64,000 bases of DNA from Phenylobacterium sp. LH3H17 (GCF_024298925.1 NZ_CP101283.1:4035001-4099000); one strand, 5' to 3'. Positions 1 through 11,644 are shown, counted from the stretch's first letter. Program-made: numbers and translations. Notes: a model not told the origin generated them from the letters alone.

Positions 1-1086
1 ATAGCGGCCGGTCTCGGCGTTGCGCAGGCTCTCCAGGGACGGGGTCGCGGAGGCCAGCACGACGGCCGCGTCCTCGATCTTGCCCCGCGCCACCGCCAGG
101 TCGCGGGCCTGGTAGATGAAACCCTCGTCCTGCTTGTAGGAGCTGTCGTGCTCCTCATCGACGACGATCAGGGCAAGCCTGGTGAACGGCAGGAACAACG
201 CCGAGCGGGCGCCGACCACGATGCGGCAGCCTCCGGTGGCCACCGCCTCCCAGACCCTGCGGCGCATGGGCGGAGCGACGTCGGAGTGCCATTCGCCGGG
301 CCGGGCGCCGAACCGGCTCTCGAAGCGGGCGATCACCGCCTGAGTCAGCGCGATCTCTGGAAGCAGCACCAGGACCTGGGCGGCGGGGTCGCGGGCGAGG
401 GCCTCGGCCGCGGCTTCCAGATAGACCTCGGTCTTGCCGGAGCCGGTCACCCCGTCCAGCAGGGCGACGTTGAAGCCGCCTTCCCGAACCATGGCCTTCA
501 GGGCCTCGGCGGCGGCGGCCTGGCTGGCGTTCAGCGGATGGCCGGCCAGGGCGAGATCAGGTTCGGGGTAGCGAACCTCGGGGACGATCAGCCTCATGAC
601 CAGGGCGCCGTCGTCCACCAGCCCCTTGACCACGCTCGACGAAACCCGGGCCGCCCGGGCCAGGTCGGCCGGCGACAGGGGCTTGATGGCGGCCTCCAGC
701 ACCCTGGCGCGGGCGGGGGTCATCCGGGCGGGGGCGGCGCCCGTGAGCTCCATCACCTTTTCCGGCCTGGCCTTGGGCGCGCGGGCGCCGCGGGTGGCGA
801 TAGCCAGCGGCGATCCCGGCGAATCCACCGAATAGCGCGCCGCCCACTGGATGAACTCCAGGGTTCCCGGCGGCAGGGGGGGATCGTCCAGCTTGGCCTC
901 GATCAGCTTCAGCGGCCGGTTGCCGCCGGCGGCCTCGCGCAAGGCCGTGACGACGCCCCGCAGCAGTCGGGGCCCCAGGGGCGCGGCCACCTGGTCACCG
1001 ACTTGCAACTCCATGCCCTCGGGTTCGGCATAGTCGAACGCCTCCGGCAGGGGCATGGGCAGGAGGACGGAGGCGATGCGGCTCAT
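1..1086 (-). CDS. priA: Primosomal protein N' (PriA helicase), N-terminal part, cut by window edge
   Basis: PriA reloads the replicative helicase at collapsed forks and acts as a 3'-5' DNA helicase. Only the first 362 codons are present; the gene runs off the left edge. The protein begins [20 protein letters not shown], typical of the PriA 3'-DNA-end-binding domain. Walker A (GVTGSGKT) lies at residues 212-219 and the DEEH Walker B box at 310-313, followed by an ASATPS helicase motif. The zinc-binding cysteines and the C-terminal domain would lie outside the window. The ATG at 1084-1086 is chosen because the family N-terminus starts exactly there. It is divergent from the aldolase gene at 1165, so the two promoters share an 80-nt gap. 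Confidence 0.95.
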   Translation of the reverse strand, partial: MSRIASVLLPMPLPEAFDYAEPEGMELQVGDQVAAPLGPRLLRGVVTALREAAGGNRPLKLIEAKLDDPPLPPGTLEFIQWAARYSVDSPGSPLAIATRGARAPKARPEKVMELTGAAPARMTPARARVLEAAIKPLSPADLARAARVSSSVVKGLVDDGALVMRLIVPEVRYPEPDLALAGHPLNASQAAAAEALKAMVREGGFNVALLDGVTGSGKTEVYLEAAAEALARDPAAQVLVLLPEIALTQAVIARFESRFGARPGEWHSDVAPPMRRRVWEAVATGGCRIVVGARSALFLPFTRLALIVVDEEHDSSYKQDEGFIYQARDLAVARGKIEDAAVVLASATPSLESLRNAETGRY

Positions 1087-1164
1087 GGTCCCGTCCACAT
1101 AGGCTGGTCCGCGGCGCCCGCAACCGCTAAACAGCCCGCCGAACCCCGCGCCAGAAGGTCACCC

Positions 1165-1818
1165 ATGCAGCTCTTTCTCGACACCACCGACACGGCCGTC
1201 CTCAAGGATCTCGCCGCCACCGGCCTGGTCGACGGGGTGACCACCAATCCGACCCTGATCGCCAAGTCCGGCCGTCCCATGCTGGAGGTCATCGCCGAGA
1301 TTTGCGACCTCGTCGAGGGCCCCGTGAGCGCCGAGGTCGCGGCGACCGACGTGGCCGGCATGCTGGCCGAGGGCGCCAAGCTCGCCGGTGTCGCCCCCAA
1401 CGTCGTCGTCAAGGTGCCGTTGACCCGCGACGGCCTGATCGCCACGGCCGAGTTCGCGGTCCAGGGCATCGCCACCAATGTCACCCTGTGCTTCTCCGCG
1501 GCCCAGGCCCTGCTGGCCGCCAAGGCCGGCGCCACCTACATCTCGCCGTTCATCGGCCGCCTCGACGACTACGGCATGGAGGGGATGGACCTGATCAGCG
1601 AGATCCGCGCCATCTACGACAACTATGAATTCGACACCGAAATCCTGGCCGCCTCGATCCGAAATCCCGGCCACGTAACGGCTGCGGCGCTGGCCGGGGC
1701 CGACTGTGCGACCATTCCGCCCAATGTTTTCTTGGACCTCTTCAAGCACCCGTTAACCGAGAAGGGGCTTGAGATGTTCATGAGCGACTGGGCCAAGACG
1801 GGTCAGTCCATCCTGTAA
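1165..1818 (+). CDS. fsa: Fructose-6-phosphate aldolase / small transaldolase (TalC/FSA family)
   Basis: This 217-residue single-domain class I aldolase belongs to the small transaldolase family (about 215-220 aa). The family covers transaldolase (sedoheptulose-7-P/erythrose-4-P) and fructose-6-phosphate aldolase, and sequence alone does not separate the two activities. Visible features are the N-terminal [10 protein letters not shown] strand, the TTNPT motif at 26-30 and the Schiff-base lysine K83 in VVKVPLT. The frame stays open far upstream to 148, but that stretch is the antisense of priA. The ATG at 1165 follows an AAGG element and gives the family-standard N-terminus. DUF484 follows 16 nt downstream, probably in the same transcript. 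Confidence 0.93.
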   Translation: MQLFLDTTDTAVLKDLAATGLVDGVTTNPTLIAKSGRPMLEVIAEICDLVEGPVSAEVAATDVAGMLAEGAKLAGVAPNVVVKVPLTRDGLIATAEFAVQGIATNVTLCFSAAQALLAAKAGATYISPFIGRLDDYGMEGMDLISEIRAIYDNYEFDTEILAASIRNPGHVTAAALAGADCATIPPNVFLDLFKHPLTEKGLEMFMSDWAKTGQSIL

Positions 1819-1834
1819 AACACGGGGACTGAGC

Positions 1835-2509
1835 ATGGACGGCGCGCAGGCGAAGGATCACGGTTTGGGATCCGACGAGGTTCGGGCCTTCCTGGCCGAC
1901 AATCCACAGTTCCTGCGCGACGACCCGGCCCTGCTGGCCGAGCTCGGCCTGCGCCCCGACGCGGCCAATGTGCTCGACTTTGGGCCCGCGGCCCTGGCCC
2001 GGGTGCACGAGGCCCACAAGCGCGAGGCGGGCGCCCGCAAGCGCCTGGAAGCCACTGCCCGCGCCAACTTCGCCGCCCAGGCCCAGACCCACGGCGCCGT
2101 GGTCGACCTGCTGGAGGCCCGCAACCACGCCGACCTGGCCCGCCGGGTCGACGAACTGGCGCAACTCCGCTTCGGCCTGGCCGCCGGGGTGGTCGCCCTC
2201 TCCGGCCCCGAGCGCACCCCCGCCGGCTGGCGGATGCTGGTCGAGGGTCAGATCGACATGATCATCGGCCACCAGCGGGTGGCCCTGATGGGCTTCCAAC
2301 CCACGGCGCTCGGCCTGTTCGGCGACCGGGCCGAGGGCGTCCGCTCCATGGCCATGGTCCGCATGGCGATCTGGGAGCCGTCCCGCGAGGGGCTGCTGGC
2401 CTTCGGCTCCGCCGACGAGAACGGCTTCACCGAGGACATGGGCGCCGAACTGGTGGCCTTCCTCGCCCGTGTGGTCGAAAGGACCGCGGAGCGTTGGCCG
2501 GTCATCTAG
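1835..2509 (+). CDS. DUF484 family protein upstream of xerC
   Basis: A 224-residue cytosolic protein of the DUF484 family, which adopts a GAF-like fold. The first 40 residues carry the typical VRAFLADNPQFLRDDPALLAELGL opening, here split for length: VRAFLADNPQFLRDD, then PALLAELGL. A short coiled-coil region (KREAGARKRLEATARANFA) follows, then the GAF-like domain ending in the FGSADENGFTEDMG motif. In many proteobacteria DUF484 sits directly before xerC. Here its last 16 bases overlap the xerC start, which suggests translational coupling. Its biochemical function is unknown. Confidence 0.9.
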   Translation: MDGAQAKDHGLGSDEVRAFLADNPQFLRDDPALLAELGLRPDAANVLDFGPAALARVHEAHKREAGARKRLEATARANFAAQAQTHGAVVDLLEARNHADLARRVDELAQLRFGLAAGVVALSGPERTPAGWRMLVEGQIDMIIGHQRVALMGFQPTALGLFGDRAEGVRSMAMVRMAIWEPSREGLLAFGSADENGFTEDMGAELVAFLARVVERTAERWPVI

Positions 2510-3420
2510 CCGCCCGCGACGCGCTGCGGCTCTGGCTGGAGCACCTGGCCAAGGAGCGCCGCGCCTCGCCCCGCACCGTCGAGGCCTATGGCTTCGCCGC
2601 CGGCCGCTACATCGGCTTCCTGGAACAGTATCGCGGAGAGGCCCTCTCCCTGGCCGCCATGGGGACGCTCACCGCCGGCGAGGTCCGCGCCTGGCTGGCG
2701 CACCTGCGCCAGGGCGACAGGCCGCTGTCGCCGCGCTCGCTCTCCCAGGCCCTGTCGGCGATCCGAACCTTCCACCGCTATCTCGACATCCGGCTGGACA
2801 CCCCCAACCCCGCCGTCGCCCTGGTGCGCGGCCCCCGCGTGGTCCCCAGCGCGCCTCGCCCGGTCAGCGAGGACCAGGCCCGCGGCATGCTGGCGGAGCC
2901 CGGCCTCGACCCCGACCGCGAGGACTGGGAGGCCAGCCGCGACGAGGCAGTGCTGACCCTGCTCTATGGCTGCGGCCTGCGGATCTCCGAGGCCCTGTCG
3001 CTGAAGCGCTCCGATGCGCCGCTGGGCGCCTCGCTACGGATCCTCGGCAAGGGGTCCAAGACCCGCATCGTCCCGGTGCTGCCCGCCGTGCGCGAGGCCA
3101 TCGACGCCTATCTGGCCGATCTCCCCTTCGCCCTCTCTTCAGACCAGCCCCTGTTCCGCGCCAAGCGCGGCGGGGCGCTCAGCCCGCGCCATGTCCAGGC
3201 CACGGTGCAGCTCCTGCGCGGTCGGCTGGGCCTGCCGGACAGCGCCACGCCCCACGCCCTGCGCCACTCCTTCGCAACCCACCTGCTGGGGGCCGGCGCC
3301 GACCTGCGCTCGATCCAGGAACTGTTGGGCCACGCCTCGCTGTCGACCACGCAGCGCTATACCGAGGTCGACGCCGCGGCCTTGCTGGGCGCCTACGCCA
3401 AGGCCCACCCGCACGCCTGA
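2494..3420 (+). CDS. xerC: Tyrosine recombinase XerC
   Basis: XerC with XerD resolves chromosome dimers at dif during cell division. The 308-residue protein has an N-terminal SAM-like core-binding domain (about 10-105) and a C-terminal catalytic domain. The full catalytic set is visible: R163 (GCGLRISEAL), K186 (GKGSKTR), H254 and R257 (HALRHSF), H280 (LLGHAS) and the nucleophile Y289 (TTQRYTEVD). The start is TTG at 2494, inside the DUF484 gene, behind an AAAGGA-like site; a rare start with overlap suggests coupling to DUF484. The DUF484 context marks it as the housekeeping recombinase, not an element integrase. Confidence 0.93.
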   Translation: MAGHLAARDALRLWLEHLAKERRASPRTVEAYGFAAGRYIGFLEQYRGEALSLAAMGTLTAGEVRAWLAHLRQGDRPLSPRSLSQALSAIRTFHRYLDIRLDTPNPAVALVRGPRVVPSAPRPVSEDQARGMLAEPGLDPDREDWEASRDEAVLTLLYGCGLRISEALSLKRSDAPLGASLRILGKGSKTRIVPVLPAVREAIDAYLADLPFALSSDQPLFRAKRGGALSPRHVQATVQLLRGRLGLPDSATPHALRHSFATHLLGAGADLRSIQELLGHASLSTTQRYTEVDAAALLGAYAKAHPHA

Positions 3421-3421
3421 G

Positions 3422-3730
3422 CTATTTGGCGAAGCGGCCGTCGCCCTCGACATTCTCGCGGACCACCGTGGAGACGGCGCAACCGCCGACCGAGCGGGCG
3501 ACAGCCAGTTCCAGGTTCGCGGGCGGCATGCTCTCCAGCGCCCGGGCGCCGCGGTCGCCGCGGCGGTCCTGCGGTCGCAGCAGCAGGGCGGGCTCGGCGT
3601 TGCGGGTCATCATCGCGCCTTCGGCGGGACAGCCGAGCGGGGCGATCCGGCGGCCGGCCACGATGACCTTCGGCGGCGGGGCGGCCACGAGGCCGGCGGC
3701 GAGCAGCATGGACACAAGCATGGCGATCAC
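3422..3730 (-). CDS. Small secreted hypothetical protein
   Basis: A 102-residue protein of unknown function. It begins MIAMLVSMLLAAGLVAAPPP, a short hydrophobic segment that looks like a signal peptide with cleavage near residue 17. The mature part contains two cysteines (GCPAEG and GGCAVS), which could form a disulfide in the periplasm. It is convergent with xerC, with the stops one base apart. I do not recognise the family. The open frame, signal peptide and tight packing support a real gene. Confidence 0.6.
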   Translation of the reverse strand: MIAMLVSMLLAAGLVAAPPPKVIVAGRRIAPLGCPAEGAMMTRNAEPALLLRPQDRRGDRGARALESMPPANLELAVARSVGGCAVSTVVRENVEGDGRFAK

Positions 3731-3786
3731 TCCAGTAGCGGGGTGAGCCTACCGCCAGCGGTGTTCGCGAGGAAGTTAACTCGCCG

Positions 3787-5184
3787 TCAGGCCTGCATCG
3801 TCCAGCCCTCGACGCCCATGGCCGCCTGGCGGCCGGCCTCGGAGCGGGTCGGGTGGGGATGGCAGGTGCGGGCCACGTCCTCGCTGGCCGCCTTGAAGGC
3901 CATAGCCACGCAATATTCGCCGATCATCTCGCCGGCCTGGGGGCCGACGATATGGACGCCCAGGATCTCATCGGTCTTGGCGTCGGCCAGCACCTTGGCG
4001 AAGCCCTCGGTCTCGTGGTTGATCTTGGCGCGGCTGTTGGCGCTGAAGGGGAACTTGCCGACCTTGTAGGCCACGCCGGCTTCCTTCAGCTGCTCCTCGG
4101 TCTTGCCGACCCAGGCCACTTCCGGGGCGGTGTAGACCACGCTCGGGACCAGGTTGTAGTCCACGTGGGCCCACTTGCCGGCGATCATCTCGATACAGGC
4201 CACGGCGTCTTCCTCGGCCTTGTGGGCCAGCATGGGACCCAGGATCGCGTCGCCGATCGCCCAGACACCCGGGGCCGAGGTCTTGAAGTGATCGGTGGGA
4301 ATGAAGCCGCGCTTATCGGGAACGACGCCGACGCTCTCCAGGCCAAGGCCCGCGGTATAGGGACGCCGGCCGATGGCCAGCAGGACATAGTCGGCGGTGA
4401 GCGTCTCGGCCGCGCCGCCGGCCACCGGCTCGACGGTCAGGGAGACGTTCGACTTCCCGGCCTTGGCGGCGGTCACCTTGGACGACAGCTTGAAGGTGAT
4501 CCCCTGCTTGGTGAGCGAACGCTGGAAGGTCTTTGCGGTCTCGGCGTCCATGCCCGGGGTGATGCGGTCCAGGAACTCCACCACGGTGACCTCGGCGCCG
4601 AGCCGGCGCCAGACGGAGCCCAGCTCCAGGCCGATGATGCCGGCGCCGATGACGATCAGGCTCTTGGGCACTTCGGGCAGCGACAAGGCGCCGGTGGAAT
4701 CGACGATGCGCGTCTGGTCGATCTCCACGCCCGGCAGGGGTGAAGGCTCCGAGCCGGTGGCGATGACGATGTTGGCGGCCTCGAGCAAGGTGACCGTGCC
4801 GTCCTCGGCGGTGACCTCCACCTTGCCCTGACCGACGATCTTGCCGGCGCCCTTCACCCAGTCGACCTTGTTCTTCTTGAAGAGGAACTCGATGCCCTTG
4901 GTCAGAGCGGTCACCGACTCGGCCTTCTGCTTCATCATCTGGACGAGGTTGAGCTTGGGCTTCACGTCGATGCCCAGGGTGGCGAACTCCCCGTTGGCCA
5001 TGTCATAGAGCTCGGACGCGTGCAGCATGGCCTTCGACGGCATGCAACCGACGTTGAGGCAGGTGCCGCCCAACGTCCCGCGCTTCTCCACCACCGCGGC
5101 CTTGAGACCGAGTTGACCGGCGCGGATCCCCGCATTGTATCCGCCGGGGCCGCCCCCGATGATGATGACGTCGTATTGGGCCAT
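3787..5184 (-). CDS. lpdA: Dihydrolipoyl dehydrogenase (E3 of 2-oxoglutarate dehydrogenase)
   Basis: A 465-residue flavoprotein that reoxidises dihydrolipoyl groups with NAD+. Visible are the N-terminal FAD dinucleotide-binding motif GGGPGG (10-15), the redox disulfide C42/C47 in GGTCLNVGCMPSK, a central NAD-binding motif (GAGIIGLELGSVW) and the C-terminal interface with the catalytic base in CHPHPTRSE. It is the last gene of the sucC-sucD-sucA-sucB-lpdA run, 64 nt after sucB, so it most likely serves the 2-oxoglutarate dehydrogenase complex. A paralogue for pyruvate dehydrogenase may exist elsewhere. Confidence 0.97.
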   Translation of the reverse strand: MAQYDVIIIGGGPGGYNAGIRAGQLGLKAAVVEKRGTLGGTCLNVGCMPSKAMLHASELYDMANGEFATLGIDVKPKLNLVQMMKQKAESVTALTKGIEFLFKKNKVDWVKGAGKIVGQGKVEVTAEDGTVTLLEAANIVIATGSEPSPLPGVEIDQTRIVDSTGALSLPEVPKSLIVIGAGIIGLELGSVWRRLGAEVTVVEFLDRITPGMDAETAKTFQRSLTKQGITFKLSSKVTAAKAGKSNVSLTVEPVAGGAAETLTADYVLLAIGRRPYTAGLGLESVGVVPDKRGFIPTDHFKTSAPGVWAIGDAILGPMLAHKAEEDAVACIEMIAGKWAHVDYNLVPSVVYTAPEVAWVGKTEEQLKEAGVAYKVGKFPFSANSRAKINHETEGFAKVLADAKTDEILGVHIVGPQAGEMIGEYCVAMAFKAASEDVARTCHPHPTRSEAGRQAAMGVEGWTMQA

Positions 5185-5248
5185 GACTTCCAGTCCTTGG
5201 GCGGAGGTTCAGCCCCCGCCGCCTAAGCAGTTCGGTGCGTGCGCGGTC

Positions 5249-6481
<1,233 letters not shown>

Positions 6482-6533
6482 TGGAAGTTCCTGTCTCTCT
6501 TAAGTCGTTTTGTTCTTTGGGGCCGCCGCGAGC

Positions 6534-9488
6534 CTAGGCGAGGGCTTCGGCGAGGAAGGACTGTAGCTCACGAAGGTGACGGCTCATCTGGCCCGCGGCG
6601 GTGGAGGCCGTGGCCGGGCGGCCGACATAGCGGGCCCGCTTGGCCTTGACCTTCAGGCGCTCGAGCGTGAGCTCCAGCCAAGGATCGACGAAGGTCCAGC
6701 CGCCCATGTTCTTGGGCTCTTCCTGGCACCAGACCAGTTCGGCGTTTGGGAAGCGCGACAGTTCGGTCGACAGCGACTTCACCGGCCACGGATAGAACTG
6801 CTCCAGCCGCATCAGATAGACGTCGTCGACGCCCTTCTCCTCGCGGGCTTCCAGCAGGTCGTAATAGACCTTGCCCGAGCACAGTACGACGCGGCGGATC
6901 TTCTCCGGCGCGACCAGCACGGTGGCGGTGTTCTGACCGCGCTCGGCGTCGTCATGCAGCACGCGGTGGAAGGACGAACCCTCGGCCATGTCGCTGAGCT
7001 TGGACGTGGCCTTCTTGTGCCGCAGCAGCGACTTCGGCGTCATGACCACCAGCGGCTTGCGGAACTCGCGGCGCATCTGGCGGCGCAGGACGTGGAAGTA
7101 GTTGGCCGGGGTCGTGCAGTTGACGACCTGCAGGTTGTCCTCCGCGCAGAGCTGCAGGAAGCGCTCGAGGCGGGCGGAGGAGTGCTCCGGGCCCTGGCCC
7201 TCGTAGCCGTGCGGCAACAGCAGCACCAGTCCGCTCATCCGCAGCCACTTGCGTTCGCCCGACGAGATGAACTGGTCGATGACCACCTGGGCGCCGTTGG
7301 CGAAGTCGCCGAACTGGGCCTCCCACATGGTGAGGGTCTTCGGGTCGGCCAGGGAGAAGCCGTACTCGAAGCCCAGCACTGCCTCTTCCGACAGCGGCGA
7401 GTCGATGATCTCGAAATGGGCCTGGCCGGGACGCAGGTTCAGCAGCGGGGTGTAGTGCTCCTCGGTGGTCTGGTCGATGATGTCGGCGTGGCGCTGGGTG
7501 AAGGTGCCGCGCACGGTGTCCTGGCCGGTGAAGCGCACTGGGAAGCCGTCGTCCAGCAGGGTCGCGACGGCCAGATGCTCGCCGGTCGCCCAGTCGATCC
7601 CCTCGCCCGCGTCGATGGCCGCGCGGCGGTTCTCGATCACCCGGCGGACGTTCTTGTGTACGTCCAGCCGCTCGGGGATGGCGGTCAGTTTGTGGCCCAG
7701 GTCCAGCAGCTTCTGCATCTTGACGCTGGTGTCGCCGCGGCGGTCGTCGCTGTCGGGCAGGGCCAGGCCCGACCAGGCGCCGTCCAGCCAGTCGGCCTTG
7801 TTGGCCTTGTAGGTCTTGCCGGCGTCGAACTCCTTGTCGAGGAAGTCGTCGAACTCGGCGATCCAGCCGGTGAGCTCGTCCTCGGTGACCACGCCCTGGC
7901 CGATCAGTTTGCGGCTGTAGATTTCCCGGGTCGACGGGTGGTCCTTGATCTTGGCGTACATCAAGGGCGAGGTCATCGTCGGGTCGTCACCCTCGTTGTG
8001 ACCGAACCGCCGATAGCAGAACATGTCGATGACCACGTCCTTGCCGAACTGCTGGCGGAACTCGGTGGCCACCTTGGCGGCGAAGGTGCAGGCCTCCGGA
8101 TCGTCGCCGTTCACGTGGAAGATCGGCGCCTCGACCATCAGCGCCACGTCCGAGGGATAGGGCGAGGAGCGGGAGTATTTCGGCGCGGTGGTGAAGCCGA
8201 TCTGGTTGTTGACGATGAAGTGGATCGTGCCGCCGGTGCGGTAGCCCCGCACGCCCGACAGGGTGAAGCACTCGGCGATGACGCCCTGACCCGCGAAGGC
8301 CGCGTCGCCATGCAGCAGCAGGGGCAGGACGTGGCCTCGGCCGGCGTCGGCGTTCTCGCGCAAGGCGAAAGCCTGCTTGGCGCGAGCCTTGCCCAGCACC
8401 ACCGGGTTGACGATTTCCAGGTGGGACGGGTTGGCGGTCAGCGACAGGTGCACGCTGTTGCCGTCGAAGGCGCGGTCCGAGGACGCGCCCATGTGATATT
8501 TCACGTCGCCCGAGCCCTCGACGTCCGAGGGCAGGGTCGAGCCGCCTTGGAACTCGTGGAAGATCACGTGGTAGGGCTTGGCCATCACGGCGGCCAGCAC
8601 GTTCAACCGTCCCCGGTGGGGCATGCCGATGACGATGTCGCGGACGCCAAGCGCGCCGCCGCGCTTGATGATCTGCTCAAGCGCCGGGACCATGGCCTCG
8701 CCGCCGTCCAGGCCGAACCGCTTGGTGCCGGGGAAGCGCTTGTGCAGGAAGCGCTCGAAGCCCTCGGCCTCGATCAGCTTCTTCAGGATGGCGACCTTGC
8801 CCTCCTTGGTGAATACGATCTCCTTGTCGCGGCCCTCGATGCGCTCCTGCAGCCAGGCCTTCTGGGCCGGGTCGGAGATGTGCATGTACTGCACGCCGAC
8901 GTCGCTGCAGTAGGTCCGCTTCACGATCTGCAGGATTTCGCGAACCGTTCCGGTCTCAAGGCCCAGCACGAAGTCCAGGAAGATCGGCCGGTCATAGTCG
9001 GGCTCAGCAAAGCCGTAGGTCGCCGGATCCAGCTCCGAGGCGTCGCCCTCGGGAATGGCGATGCCCAGCGGATCGAGATTGGCCCGCAGGTGGCCCCGCA
9101 TCCGGTAGGCGCGGATCATCATGATGGCGCGCAGGGAATCCAGGGTGGCGGCGCGGACCGATTCCGAGGAGGCGGTGGGCGGCGCGCGTTCGGCGATCTT
9201 CGCGCCGACCTTGGCCTCGATGGCGGGCCACATGCCGTCGATCGCGGAGAGCCAGTCCGGCCGGGCGGCGGGGGCGCCGGCCTTGGTCCAGGATCGGTCG
9301 CCGGCGGCGGCCTTCACCTCGTCGGCGCGGTCATGCAGGGAGGCGAAGAAGGCGCGCCAGGAGCCGTCGACCGAATTCGGGTCGGCCGCCCACCGCGCGT
9401 AGAGGTCCTCCACGAAGGCGGCGTTGCCGCCGTAGAGGAATGAGGTCTCGGCGAGCACCTCGTTGATCAGACCTGCGTCGTCCGCCAT
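6534..9488 (-). CDS. sucA: 2-oxoglutarate dehydrogenase E1
   Basis: A 984-residue thiamine-diphosphate enzyme that decarboxylates 2-oxoglutarate and transfers the succinyl group to the E2 lipoyl arm. The N-terminus carries the E2-binding segment with the FLYGGNAAFVEDLYARW signature. The ThDP-binding region follows (GMPHRGRLNVLA; later GDAAFAGQG and NNQIGFTT), and then the C-terminal transketolase-like half with PHGYEGQGPEHSS. The length fits the family. sucB starts 52 nt downstream and sucD lies 78 nt upstream, consistent with one transcript. A 955-codon open frame on the opposite strand is a GC-skew shadow. Confidence 0.97.
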   Translation of the reverse strand: MADDAGLINEVLAETSFLYGGNAAFVEDLYARWAADPNSVDGSWRAFFASLHDRADEVKAAAGDRSWTKAGAPAARPDWLSAIDGMWPAIEAKVGAKIAERAPPTASSESVRAATLDSLRAIMMIRAYRMRGHLRANLDPLGIAIPEGDASELDPATYGFAEPDYDRPIFLDFVLGLETGTVREILQIVKRTYCSDVGVQYMHISDPAQKAWLQERIEGRDKEIVFTKEGKVAILKKLIEAEGFERFLHKRFPGTKRFGLDGGEAMVPALEQIIKRGGALGVRDIVIGMPHRGRLNVLAAVMAKPYHVIFHEFQGGSTLPSDVEGSGDVKYHMGASSDRAFDGNSVHLSLTANPSHLEIVNPVVLGKARAKQAFALRENADAGRGHVLPLLLHGDAAFAGQGVIAECFTLSGVRGYRTGGTIHFIVNNQIGFTTAPKYSRSSPYPSDVALMVEAPIFHVNGDDPEACTFAAKVATEFRQQFGKDVVIDMFCYRRFGHNEGDDPTMTSPLMYAKIKDHPSTREIYSRKLIGQGVVTEDELTGWIAEFDDFLDKEFDAGKTYKANKADWLDGAWSGLALPDSDDRRGDTSVKMQKLLDLGHKLTAIPERLDVHKNVRRVIENRRAAIDAGEGIDWATGEHLAVATLLDDGFPVRFTGQDTVRGTFTQRHADIIDQTTEEHYTPLLNLRPGQAHFEIIDSPLSEEAVLGFEYGFSLADPKTLTMWEAQFGDFANGAQVVIDQFISSGERKWLRMSGLVLLLPHGYEGQGPEHSSARLERFLQLCAEDNLQVVNCTTPANYFHVLRRQMRREFRKPLVVMTPKSLLRHKKATSKLSDMAEGSSFHRVLHDDAERGQNTATVLVAPEKIRRVVLCSGKVYYDLLEAREEKGVDDVYLMRLEQFYPWPVKSLSTELSRFPNAELVWCQEEPKNMGGWTFVDPWLELTLERLKVKAKRARYVGRPATASTAAGQMSRHLRELQSFLAEALA

Positions 9489-9566
9489 TTCGTCCGTTTC
9501 CCGGGGAGCCGGCCACGGACTTCGGAAGAAGGAGCCGAGCGCGGACCGCCCTTACTTAATTAGCCG

Positions 9567-10445
9567 TCAGGCGCTTTTCAGCACCTCGAGGAGGGTCTCG
9601 CCCAGTTTCGCCGGCGAAGGCGACACGCGGATGCCCGCCGCCTCCATCGCCGCGATCTTGTCCTCGGCGCCGCCTTTGCCGCCGGAGATGATCGCCCCCG
9701 CGTGTCCCATGCGCCGACCGGGCGGCGCGGTGCGACCCGCGATGAAGCCGACCATAGGCTTCTTGGTTGCTGAATTCTTGATGAACTCCGCCGCGTCTTC
9801 CTCGGCCGAACCGCCGATCTCGCCGATCATGATGATCGACTCGGTCTCAGGGTCCTTCAGGAACATGTCGAGGATGTCGATGAATTCGGTGCCTTTGACC
9901 GGATCGCCGCCAATTCCGACAGCGGTTGTCTGTCCAAGACCCACCTGGGTGGTCTGGAACACCGCCTCATAGGTGAGCGTGCCGGAGCGAGAGACCACGC
10001 CGACCGAACCCTTGCGGAAGATGTTGCCCGGCATGATGCCGATCTTGCAGGCTTCAGGCGTAAGGACCCCGGGGCAGTTCGGGCCGATCAGGCGCGACTT
10101 GGAGCCCGACAGGGAGCGCTTGACCTTGATCATATCGGACACCGGGATGCCCTCGGTGATGCAGATGATAAGCGGGATCTCGGCGTCGATGGCTTCCAGG
10201 ATCGAGTCGGCGGCGAACGGCGGCGGCACGTAGATCACGCTGGCGTCGGCGCCGGTCTGCTGAGCCGCCTCGCGCACGGTGTCGAACACTGGCAGGCCGA
10301 TGTGGGTGGTCCCGCCCTTACCCGGGGTGACGCCGCCGACCATCTTCGTGCCGTAGGCGATCGCCTGCTCGGAGTGGAAGGTGCCCTGGGCGCCGGTGAT
10401 GCCCTGGCAGATGACCCGGGTGTCCTTGCCGATCAGGATGGACAT
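9567..10445 (-). CDS. sucD: Succinyl-CoA synthetase alpha subunit
   Basis: The 292-residue alpha subunit carries the CoA-binding Rossmann domain and the histidine phosphorylated during substrate-level phosphorylation. Visible are the N-terminal [16 protein letters not shown] motif, the GPNCPG motif, and the phospho-histidine in [10 protein letters not shown] near residue 246. Its ATG overlaps the sucC stop codon by one base (TAATG), a coupling typical of subunits made in equal amounts. It works as a heterodimer or heterotetramer with SucC. Confidence 0.97.
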   Translation of the reverse strand: MSILIGKDTRVICQGITGAQGTFHSEQAIAYGTKMVGGVTPGKGGTTHIGLPVFDTVREAAQQTGADASVIYVPPPFAADSILEAIDAEIPLIICITEGIPVSDMIKVKRSLSGSKSRLIGPNCPGVLTPEACKIGIMPGNIFRKGSVGVVSRSGTLTYEAVFQTTQVGLGQTTAVGIGGDPVKGTEFIDILDMFLKDPETESIIMIGEIGGSAEEDAAEFIKNSATKKPMVGFIAGRTAPPGRRMGHAGAIISGGKGGAEDKIAAMEAAGIRVSPSPAKLGETLLEVLKSA

Positions 10446-11644
10446 TACGCACGCTCCCGGACGGCTTTGACGATCTTTTCCGCGCCGTCGCTGAGATCGT
10501 TGGCGGCGATCACGTCGAGGCCGCTTTCGTTGATGATCTTCTTCCCCAGCTCGGCGTTGGTGCCCTCGAGGCGCACCACCAGGGGCACGCTGAGGCCGAC
10601 CTGCTTGACCGCGTTGACCACGCCGTTGGCGAGGATGTCGCAGCGGGCGATGCCGCCGAAGATGTTAACCAGGATACCCTTCACGTTGGGGTCGGCCATG
10701 ATGATCTTGAAGGCGGCCGTGACCTTGGGCTCGTCGGCCCCGCCGCCCACGTCGAGGAAGTTGGCCGGCTCGGCGCCATAGAGCTTGATGATGTCCATGG
10801 TGGCCATGGCCAGGCCCGCGCCGTTGACCATGCAGCCGATCTCGCCGTCCAGCGCGATGTAGGAGAGATCGAACTTGGCGGCCTCGATCTCCTTGGGATC
10901 CTCCTCGGTCTCGTCGCGCAGGGCGACGATGTCGGGGTGCCGGAAGAGGGCGTTGGAGTCGAAGCTGACCTTGGCGTCCAGGACCTTCAGGTGATTGTCG
11001 CCGGTGACGATGAGCGGGTTGATCTCCAGCATGCTCATGTCCTTGGCCAGGAACGCCGCATACAGCTGACCGAGCAGCACGGCGGCTTCCTTGGCGAGGC
11101 CGCCGGAGAGGCCGAGCGCCTTGGAAAGGGTCCGCGCATGGTGCGGGAAGACGCCGGTGGCCGGATCGATCGAGAAGGTCACGATCTTCTCGGGCGTGTC
11201 GTGCGCCACGTCCTCGATGTTCATGCCGCCTTCGGTGGAGGCCACGACCGAGACCCGGCTCGTTTCGCGGTCGACCAGCAGCGACAGGTAGAATTCCTTG
11301 GCGATGTCCGCGCCTTCCTCGATGTAGAGGCGGTTCACCTGCTTCCCCTTGGGACCCGTCTGATGGGTCACCAGCACCCGGCCCAGCATCTCCTCGGCGT
11401 TGACCCGGACGTCATCGGCGGACTTGACCACTCGGACCCCGCCCTTGGCGTCGGCGCCCAGGCCCTCGAAGCGTCCCTTGCCGCGTCCGCCGGCGTGGAT
11501 CTGCGACTTCACGACGAAGACCGACCCTCCGAGGTTTTTCGCGGCCCGGTAGGCCTCTTCGGCTGAGAAGGCGGCGTATCCGCGCGGGACCGCCACGCCG
11601 AACTCGGAGAGGACGGACTTGGCTTGATGCTCGTGGATGTTCAT
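10445..11644 (-). CDS. sucC: Succinyl-CoA synthetase beta subunit
   Basis: A 399-residue ATP-grasp subunit that binds nucleotide and succinate and fixes the specificity of the reaction. The start chosen at 11644 gives [17 protein letters not shown], the conserved family N-terminus. A longer frame to 11752 exists but adds non-conserved sequence and overlaps the likely promoter. The GGRGKG loop and a glycine-rich C-terminal CoA-ligase domain ([10 protein letters not shown]) are visible. It is the first gene of the suc-lpd operon, with a good -10/-35 pair upstream. Confidence 0.96.
   Translation of the reverse strand: MNIHEHQAKSVLSEFGVAVPRGYAAFSAEEAYRAAKNLGGSVFVVKSQIHAGGRGKGRFEGLGADAKGGVRVVKSADDVRVNAEEMLGRVLVTHQTGPKGKQVNRLYIEEGADIAKEFYLSLLVDRETSRVSVVASTEGGMNIEDVAHDTPEKIVTFSIDPATGVFPHHARTLSKALGLSGGLAKEAAVLLGQLYAAFLAKDMSMLEINPLIVTGDNHLKVLDAKVSFDSNALFRHPDIVALRDETEEDPKEIEAAKFDLSYIALDGEIGCMVNGAGLAMATMDIIKLYGAEPANFLDVGGGADEPKVTAAFKIIMADPNVKGILVNIFGGIARCDILANGVVNAVKQVGLSVPLVVRLEGTNAELGKKIINESGLDVIAANDLSDGAEKIVKAVRERA

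Noticed and set aside
148..1164. Long N-terminal extension of the aldolase gene
   Set aside because: The region is the reverse strand of priA, whose helicase motifs are clear; the aldolase N-terminus fits the ATG at 1165.
2494..3420. Tyrosine recombinase as the integrase of a mobile element
   Set aside because: It follows DUF484 in the standard housekeeping xerC setting; no attachment-site duplication or cargo genes are visible.
6576..9443. A 955-codon open frame on the plus strand antisense to sucA
   Set aside because: It mirrors the codon structure of sucA in GC-rich DNA, has no domain or start signal, and sucA is a complete, unambiguous gene.
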